In this document: one piece after another, positions 57,351-64,000 of the stretch
How positions within the stretch are numbered: the first letter of the stretch is position 1
Layout: each line of letters starts with the position of its first letter
Origin: Chelydra serpentina
Lineage: Eukaryota; Chordata; Testudines; Chelydridae
Direction: 5' to 3'
Length of the DNA stretch: 64,000 bases
Assembly (NCBI GenBank): GCA_037349315.1
Contig: JBAIAC010000026.1
Location: 24,271,501 to 24,335,500 of the forward strand
Program-made: the position numbers and the translations under genes
The notes under the pieces: generated by a model
What the model was told of the DNA's origin: nothing
Seen by the model: only the letters and a program-made list of their open reading frames with translations
Databases searched by the model: none

Positions 57351-57475
57351 ATCAGATCACCTCAATCTTTCATTTCTAATCAGTTCCTCTCGGGATATCC
57401 AGACTTGCTCTGCACACACAAAACGGATCTCAGGAGGAATTCTATACAAGGAGCAAGAACATATGCTCCTTAAAG
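57351..57475. other. Non-coding spacer
   Basis: No feature recognised except the 8-bp duplication CCTTAAAG at 57468-57475 belonging to the next element. Confidence 0.5.
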
Positions 57476-57664
57476 CGGGGATCTCAAACTCAATTTACCT
57501 TCGGGCCAGGGCCAGTCCTCAAATCCTCCCAGCGGGCCAATAACGTCACTGAAGATGGCGTTCAAAAAAGAAAAACGTTTATGTTGTATTTTTTATTTAG
57601 AATTTCTTAGAAATAATAAAACCGCCACACAACTTTATACAATTCTTTGCCTTCCAGAGCGTTT

Positions 57665-57811
57665 TTAGTGTTGGCCAGCCACCTGGCAACGCTTCAGTCC
57701 TGTCAGTTCGTGGACGTTTGGCCTCAGTGACTGAGCACTTGAAACCTTCAGGATTGCAGCAAGGTGCGCATCGGATAGTTGTGTTCGGTATTTTGACTTG
57801 TTTATATTCAT
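57665..57811 (-). pseudogene. hAT transposase C-terminal fragment
   Basis: The minus-strand frame ends MNINKSKYRTQLSDAHLAAI, followed by a short L-rich tail and stop at 57665-57667. KSKYRxQLSDxHL is a motif I know from the C-terminal dimerisation/catalytic-domain end of hAT transposases and of genes domesticated from them. The remainder of the transposase is missing, being replaced upstream by the CR1 insertion, so the copy is dead. Confidence 0.65.
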
Positions 57812-57862
57812 TGTGGGGAAAAAGTGATACTGCCTCCATGGCTGACTCTGCCCAGCAACTAG

Positions 57863-58041
57863 TGATGATTCTCTGCATCTTGAAGTCTTTAAACCATGAT
57901 TTGAGGACTTCAATAGCAGAGACATAGGTGAGAGGATTATTGCAGGAGTGGGTGGGTGAGATTCTGTGGCCTGCATTGTGCAGGAGGTCAGACTAGAGGA
58001 TCATAATGGTCCCTTCTGACCTTAAAGTCTATCAGTCTATG
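57863..58041 (+). mobile_element. CR1 3' fragment nested in hAT relic
   Basis: 'gcatcttgaagtctttaaac', 'gaggacttcaatagcagag', 'gtgggtgagattctgtggcc', 'caggaggtcagactagagg' and the terminal 'ctatcagtctatga' are the CR1 3' untranslated tail, different in subfamily from 36560. It interrupts the hAT element, so it is younger. Confidence 0.85.
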
Positions 58042-58187
58042 ATAGCTCTGTCTCTCTCCCCCAGCCAATAGGAGCTGCAGGGGGCAGCCCCTGTAGTTGA
58101 GATTGCCAGCAGCATGTCTGCCTGTGTCTCTCCTCCGTGGGCCGCAGATGGCCCGCGGGACAGGACTTTAAGACTGAAGCCTTTAAG

Positions 58188-59352
58188 GCAGGGTTCTGTG
58201 CCCACTAATGTCAGTGGCAAAGTCTCCATTGGCTTCCACGATACAGGATTGGGCTCTAAAAGCCTAAATCTCAACTGTCCCAGTTCAGGGGGGACTGTCC
58301 ATATTTTGCTTTATTTTAGCAAAATAGCACTTCCCACAAAACATCTCTGCAGAAGCTCTCCAGTTCCAGTACATTTCAATGGTGTTAAAAAGTATGGGAC
58401 AAATTCTGCACTTAGTTAATAGGAGCAGAACTTGCCCCACTGCTCTTATTCTCCCCTCAAATATCCCTATTTCAAATGCTGACAAAGCTGCAAGGTACAC
58501 TTCAGGTTGCATAAAACAAACATTGCATTTCATAACACCTTTGAGATACAAAACCCTAGAGCCAAATGTTCAGAATGCAGATGGTTATGCCCAAAAATTC
58601 CATCCATTTTCACATGCATCTGCAGGTGCAAAACCCCCAGCTAGGCTTGCAAATGGAATGCTATGTGTATGATGACCTGGCTTGCATGTGCAAATGCAGT
58701 GTAGATGTGTGTACCTAATTTTTGTGCATGCGTGCAGGTCTCAAATGATCGAAGATTTAGCTCAGAACATTCACAATGTTATTTTTGTTGTAATTCACAA
58801 AAATTCCATGGATCATTTGGGATTGACAACAGCTCCTGCTGACATAATGGGAACCCAAATTCAAAAGTGACCTTGTTACTGATGCTCCTTGTGGCAATGG
58901 AGGCCAGAATCCTCATGATAATGAAGAAGAAAGCCAGCTGCAGCACCTAATACCATCAAACCATTTTATATTGAAGCTCTATGCTCTATTAATGATGTCA
59001 GAGTTGTCAATGCACTAACTATGAATAGGAATGGGTCTGTAACAGATGAGAAGATGCAGGCAATGACCACAAAATGCAAAGCAGGGGAACTTTGTCTGGA
59101 TTGGCAGGGAAAAAGGGTGGAGGGGCTCCTTTAAGGTTCCCCCCACCCTTGGAAATTGGGAAGAGGATGGCTGAGAAGGAGCCTGGGGGGAAGGACGGGG
59201 AGGGGGTCTGCTGTGGGCATTGTGCTCCTTGCCTCATTTGGGACTGGGAAGGGATTTTTCCCTCACCAGGGCAGGGAGGGGTTTTTCACCTTTCCTGAAG
59301 CAGCTCTAGGACCTGGTGGTGTGTATCAGGAGTTATGGTTCAAGATGTCACA
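58188..59352. other. Non-coding, no gene recognised
   Basis: 58330-58640 is repeat-poor and uninformative. 59090-59300 is G-rich and shows 'ggactgggaagggatttttccc' and 'gggcaggg' wording that may belong to a decayed LTR-type element (see next). No gene. Confidence 0.45.
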
Positions 59353-59795
59353 ACATAGCAGGTGGTAGATGTCCAGTGCAAGCACTCATTCCATAGGGGG
59401 GTCCAGTTCCCAGATAAACTGGGTTGGAAGTGAGCTCAGGGAAAAGCAACCCCTAAAGAGGCTGGGGGATGGAGTCGGATCTCCTAATGTCTGAAACAGC
59501 CGGGAGAGAATTCCCTGCTTGCAGCCCCTCAATATGAAGAGAGAGCAGTGGGGTTCCAGCAATGGGGTTCCAGCAATGGGCTGAGACCAGCTGTAGAGGT
59601 CGGGGGGTGGGGGGAGGAGGGGGCTGATGACCGCCCCCCACCAGGTGGAAATGATTAAGGAAGGAATCACGACCTGCACTATATGGATTACTCCCTGTTA
59701 GTTCCCAGATGAGTTAAATAATAAAGCTGTGGCCTAATTAAGTCACATCCCTTGAATCTTGTCTCTCTTTCCCCGTGCCCAGGCAATGAAAGGAT
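59353..59795 (+). mobile_element. LTR-like sequence (tentative)
   Basis: Plus-strand order 'tgtccagtgcaagc' ... 'aaataataaagctgtggcc' ... 'ttgtctctctttccccgtgcc' has a candidate polyadenylation signal AATAAA at 59719-59724 followed by a U-rich/GT region, as in LTRs. Two tandem copies of 'ggggttccagcaat' occur near 59551-59578. Ends and target duplication were not found, so class and limits are uncertain. Confidence 0.35.
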
Positions 59796-60261
59796 GGGTA
59801 TTTCCCATGCTTGAGAGAGGCCATGGGGTATCCATGGACCACAAGCAGCAGGACCCGTGAATCAGTGTGACTGTTAAACTGCCCACACATGAAGGGCTCA
59901 AACTGTATTTGAGGAGAGCTTTTCTCTTTATTTTAACAATTCACTTTTTTTTTAGTAACCATATTTAAAAAAAAAAAAAAAAAAGGAGAGAAAACAGCTT
60001 TTTTTTCCACTTTACAGAATTTCTGCAGTGCCTGCAGTGAAAATGTTCGCCAATTAAGCCAAAGTTTGTAGGGCTACAAAAATGTCTGAGAAAATTCTCA
60101 GTAGCTCAACTTTCCACAAAAACAATAACGTTTGTAAACTTTTGAACTGAAAATCTGACCTCTATGGCCAAGCTATTAAAACACACACACAAAAATATAG
60201 TTCGACATTACCTTGTGCATTACCTGGCTATGCGGCATGTTAATCTTAGCAGCAATATTAA
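59796..60261. other. Non-coding; 18-A run
   Basis: A run of 18 A at 59967-59984. No gene. Confidence 0.6.
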
Positions 60262-60375
60262 TACACTTTGCATTTCTACAGTGCCTTCTGCGGCACTGAA
60301 AGCATTTACAGACATGAGTGAATTAATCCCTACAACACCCTGGTGACATAAGTAAGGTTGCCCTCATTCAAATAT
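60262..60375 (+). repeat. MIR-like relic
   Basis: 'cactttgcatttctacagtgcc', 'aaagcatttacagacatgag', 'cctacaacaccctggtgacataagtaag' follow the order of the MIR 3' region. Diverged, limits approximate. Confidence 0.55.
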
Positions 60376-63300
60376 TGACGACAGATATGAAAGCCAGAGG
60401 AACATGTTATGCACCCTCAATCTTGTCTACACTAGGCAATGGATCTGGTTTATCACTCCCACCAAATCCCAGTCCCACTTTTTGAAACGGTATTGAAAAT
60501 GGTTTCGCCCAATCTACACTTACCACTTTCCCCATTTTCAAAATAAATCCACAGGGAGTCATTGTGAAAAAACATTTTCAGCAACAGTTTAATTTTCTGA
60601 CAGAGACAGGGCTCCAAATAATCTATTCATGTTTGATAATATTATTCTAACTCTGCTCCCAGGCAAAAAAAAACCTGGTCACAGCAATCAAGGAAACTAT
60701 ATCAGTCTACGTGTTCATAACCAATTTGGGTTTGCTCCCAGTTTAGACAGGGACTAGCCAGATAATTTGCTTATTAGCTGCATCCATATTTAATGACAGA
60801 CAATATGAATGTTTCATATATAATCAAATATATTTATCAATTGAGACTGTTTAGGAATAAAGATAAATACAGTAGTTTGTGGTTGATCACTAAATGAAAC
60901 CACATTGATGGTTGGTATTTTTCCCTTATGAGTCATAGTGTCTTTTCTAAAAGTTTGCTGGCACGCATCAGTGGTGACATTACTGATTTAATAAAACCAT
61001 TCCAAAGAAATCTGGGAATAGGTTTTAGCAGAAGTGAAATTTTCCAGTAGGAAGAGAATGCCGTGCTTTGCTGCACTGCAAACCATTACAGCACTGAACA
61101 TCCTGTTATGCTGTTGTCTTAAATTTAAGATCATCAGCAAGGCACTGCTGAGTTATGCTGATCAAAAATTAGAACAAAGCATGACAGGGTTAAATCAACT
61201 ATAGTGAAAAATGTAGCATACATTGCAGAAGAAATATCTGCTAAAGTATAGAAACAAGGACACCAAAAAGGTGGTGGATTTCTTTTTCTTTTTTTTTTTT
61301 AATGAGATGGCATTCACCTTAAATTTGCACTTCTCCCTGGAAATACTGTGCCTACTCTTGGTATAAGATGCCTAATTATTAATGTTTGCACCCAAACTTC
61401 ATATCAGTTTAAAAATGGGGGTACAGAGCTGTACCTGCAAAACAGGATAGGTAAAATTATGGCCTTGTGACCATGGCAGGACAAGGAGGAAAAACCTTGC
61501 AGAAGAAAGAAAAGAAAGACAGAAAGAAAGACAGAATACAGCACACAAGCCAAGGCCAGAAATCAGGAAGAGAGATAGATGGTATTGTGAAAATACATTT
61601 GTGGGTCTTTGGGGGACCAGGCTCTTATATACATTACTAGGAGAAGTTAGTGTATAATCCACAGTTAACAATATGGTTGTTTCAAACTTTTCTCTCTTCA
61701 TGAATTTTCCACAAAAAGATCAGTTTCCTCACATGTGCTATTCGATTAAAATATTTTTTTAATATTTTGCTCTCTCAGATAACCCTGAACATTCTAATTT
61801 GGAGCTGAGTTGCTTAGCTGCAATTGGCCTGGTAAAGTCACGTGGCATTCTTTCTGCTTCACCAATCGGATGAGCGTGTAATCGCTTCTGGCCCAAATGC
61901 TGAAATTTGCTTCCCACAACATTTGGATTGCTCAGAGATTTGATGAAAGGGACACAGGGCAAGTTCATTTCAAAATTCAACCAAATGCTCCTGGACATTT
62001 GTTTGCATCATTCAGCTACTTGTAATTATTAGCAAATCTTTAAGTCTGTCAGCATTTGGAGTCTGAGCCCACTCCCACAGAAGTCAATAGGAGTTCCACT
62101 ACCGACTTCAAAAAGGAGCAGCTCACGGCTTTGGGGTATTTCCAAGGGATGCCACATCACACAGGTTTTAGGCACCTATTTCCTGTTAGAACTTGAACAT
62201 TTCAGGCAGTTAAATGCAGTGCTCTGACATGAATGGCAAATGCCTTCTTAAAACTACTTAGAGTAGAGTAGAGACGCTTAGAGTTGCCAACCATTTCAGT
62301 AAATTCCTTTATGCTGTTTCAGTTTTGCTCTGTATAATTTATTATCAATTCTAGTCATAAACATTATTTTTATCCAGGGTTTGGCATAAGTCAAATACGG
62401 TATTATATCATCATTTTAAATGACATTCGTTCTCTCCAGCCACAAATTAAGAAACAGTATTGGATTCAAACTAATTCAGAAGGCAGAACAGTTGCATCAT
62501 TAAAAACTATCAAATAAAACACGTGCTTTGAAAGAACTTAATTGCAATTTACCGAAAGATCTACTCCAATACAGCCACCCCACATTTTCCTGCTGAGACA
62601 TGGAACGTAAGAATATGAGATAAAAGAATCCCAATAACTTACTCCACAGGGAAAGAAATGGCAGCCTCGGAACATCGGATTCATACTAATCCAGCCTGCT
62701 TTCTCATCCAATGTAAAAGGTCATAATCTCAACCCAGCACAAACAGGACACTGTATATTTCCCAGGAAATGAACACAACCATATTAAACACAGTGAGGTT
62801 ATGAGGAAATAGAGCACTATGGTTCACTTCTTGCAGAGAAGGATGGGATAATGGATGAAAAATATAAGGCAATAACTTTGTTGCAGTGTCGAACAGATGC
62901 TGTCAAGTACAGTCCTTTCATACCTTTTGGGATGTAAAATTGTTAGTAGGCCAAGTTGTGAACTCACTATTTACTCAGGCAAAACTCCAGCTGAAGTACA
63001 TGGGAGTTTTACCCAGGTACATTTCAAATTTTGGCTCACTGCCATTATAGTTCGATTTTTGTTTGCAAAATCCTTTTAGAAACTTGAAAATAAAAATGTC
63101 TTCTCCTGCCAAAATTGTCATTTTATTATTTGGTAAACCTTGGTGTGTTTTTTTAATAGCAGTTGAAATCAATATGGCTGTTTGTTTATTTCCTTGTTCT
63201 TAACCATAGACATAAATTATATTAGCACAGCACTGAATATAGGGTCTGTCAGTTATCTGCTGCTGCAGAACCCGCATGGGGGGAAACACCTTTTTTTTTT

Positions 63301-64000
63301 AAACCAGAGTCACACACAAAAAAACTGGCTATTGTTTCTGAAAATAGAAATGTACAATCTGGAAAAGATTTCCCTTCAAACTGTATCAGCTTTATTCACA
63401 CATTAAATATAGCCAGTTAGACAGTGGCTCTTTCATGTAGGGCTAAGTTCCACTCTTAGATACACAGCTAGGCATTGCCACGTAGTTCATAAAATGATTT
63501 ACTGCTAATGTGTGTGAATTGTGGATTTAACACCACACTGGTTATATACCCCTACATATCTCTGAGGAGGCTCAAGCACAAAGACTATACTAAAAGCTGC
63601 CAACAGGAGTTAAACTCAGATGGAAAAAAATCCTCACTTTGAATCTTTCTTAAGCTGTTAAAATGTTTCTTAAAATGTTTCCTTGACCATCCGAGAAGGT
63701 GAATCCTGCTGTTTGTTTTTTGTTTTTAAACAGAGAATGCTAGAGACGGGTCTGAAGTTACATCCAGGAATTTGACTTTTCCCCCCCCCTTTAAGTCAGC
63801 TAGGAATACAATATAAATCTAGTTTCAAACTAGTGACTATGTCCTAGAGATTAACAGATCTAATAAACTCCTCAGTGTTTTATACATAAGAACTTGTCAC
63901 TTTGGAATTACCAACAACATAGGAAGCTTAACACACCCCAAAACAGAGCAATCTGAAGCATGGACAGATCTTCAGTCTTTATAAGCTCATTTCTCTCTGA
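60376..64000. other. Non-coding, no gene recognised
   Basis: AT-rich sequence. Notable only for GA-rich tracts near 61500-61535 and short homopolymers. 62060-62130 carries the fold-back vocabulary 'agaagtcaataggagttcc'. No exon, RNA gene or transposon termini seen. Confidence 0.5.

Larger units (their letters stand above)
57476..58179. mobile_element. hAT element relic with nested CR1
   Basis: The left end 'cggggatctcaaactcaattt' and the right end 'ggcccgcgggacaggactttaagactgaag' correspond to inverted hAT termini. Flanks CCTTAAAG (57468-57475) and CCTTTAAG (58180-58187) match at 7 of 8. Between the ends lies a minus-strand transposase C-terminal remnant (57665-57811), a CR1 insertion (57863-58041), then a GC-rich right part. 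Unlike the other hATs here it keeps transposase-derived coding sequence. Confidence 0.7.

Noticed and set aside
1..64000. CRISPR array, operon or phage-like system
   Set aside because: No direct repeats with unique spacers, no dense gene order and vertebrate splice/transposon structure throughout.

Overview
This is a vertebrate nuclear window and almost certainly turtle (Testudines, probably a cryptodire). The clues, all recognised from memory, are: CR1-type LINE fragments with ATTCTATGA-like 3' ends; a tRNA-derived SINE of the kind known from tortoises and other cryptodires (copies at 27358, 50463 and 55382); and many short hAT-like and Harbinger-like MITEs of families common in turtle assemblies. 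Nothing bacterial, organellar or viral was seen. Nearly all the short open reading frames are chance ORFs or shadows inside transposons.

Only one cellular coding segment can be supported. It is a 102-bp exon on the minus strand at 25609-25710, with consensus splice sites, encoding the first two thirds of a LIM zinc finger of the ajuba/LIMD1/WTIP family, best match WTIP. On the minus strand the larger N-terminal exon should lie above 25710 and the remaining LIM exons below 25609. Neither was found here, so the window is probably intron on both sides: at least 25 kb of the downstream intron and at least 38 kb of the upstream intron, if the gene is intact.

The rest is a layered record of transposons. 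Nine hAT-like elements have 8-bp target-site duplications that match at 7 or 8 of 8 positions (8659, 9523, 11364, 16625, 21359, 29567, 32004, 36147, 42187), and a tenth (49180) is also perfect; others are less certain. The Harbinger-like MITEs at 15150 and 26510 are flanked by TAA. Non-LTR retrotransposon fragments lie at 19390 (Tx1-like, minus), 22566 (CR1, minus), 36560 (CR1, plus), 54357 (CR1-related, plus) and 57863 (CR1, plus). Several nest: a double inverted SINE inside a MITE at 50450-50753, a CR1 inside a hAT relic at 57863-58041, and a hAT inside a fold-back repeat at 48034. All marked GC-rich islands are transposon interiors, so no CpG-island promoter is evident.

The most unusual observation is a probable template-switch scar at 56152-56227. 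A perfect 16-bp inverted repeat encloses an exact 41-bp copy of sequence lying 2.1 kb upstream at 54041-54081. AT-rich, repeat-free stretches near 15.6, 31.3, 43.8 and 53.8 kb look like conserved non-coding elements, but conservation cannot be judged from one sequence. No previously undescribed gene system was found.
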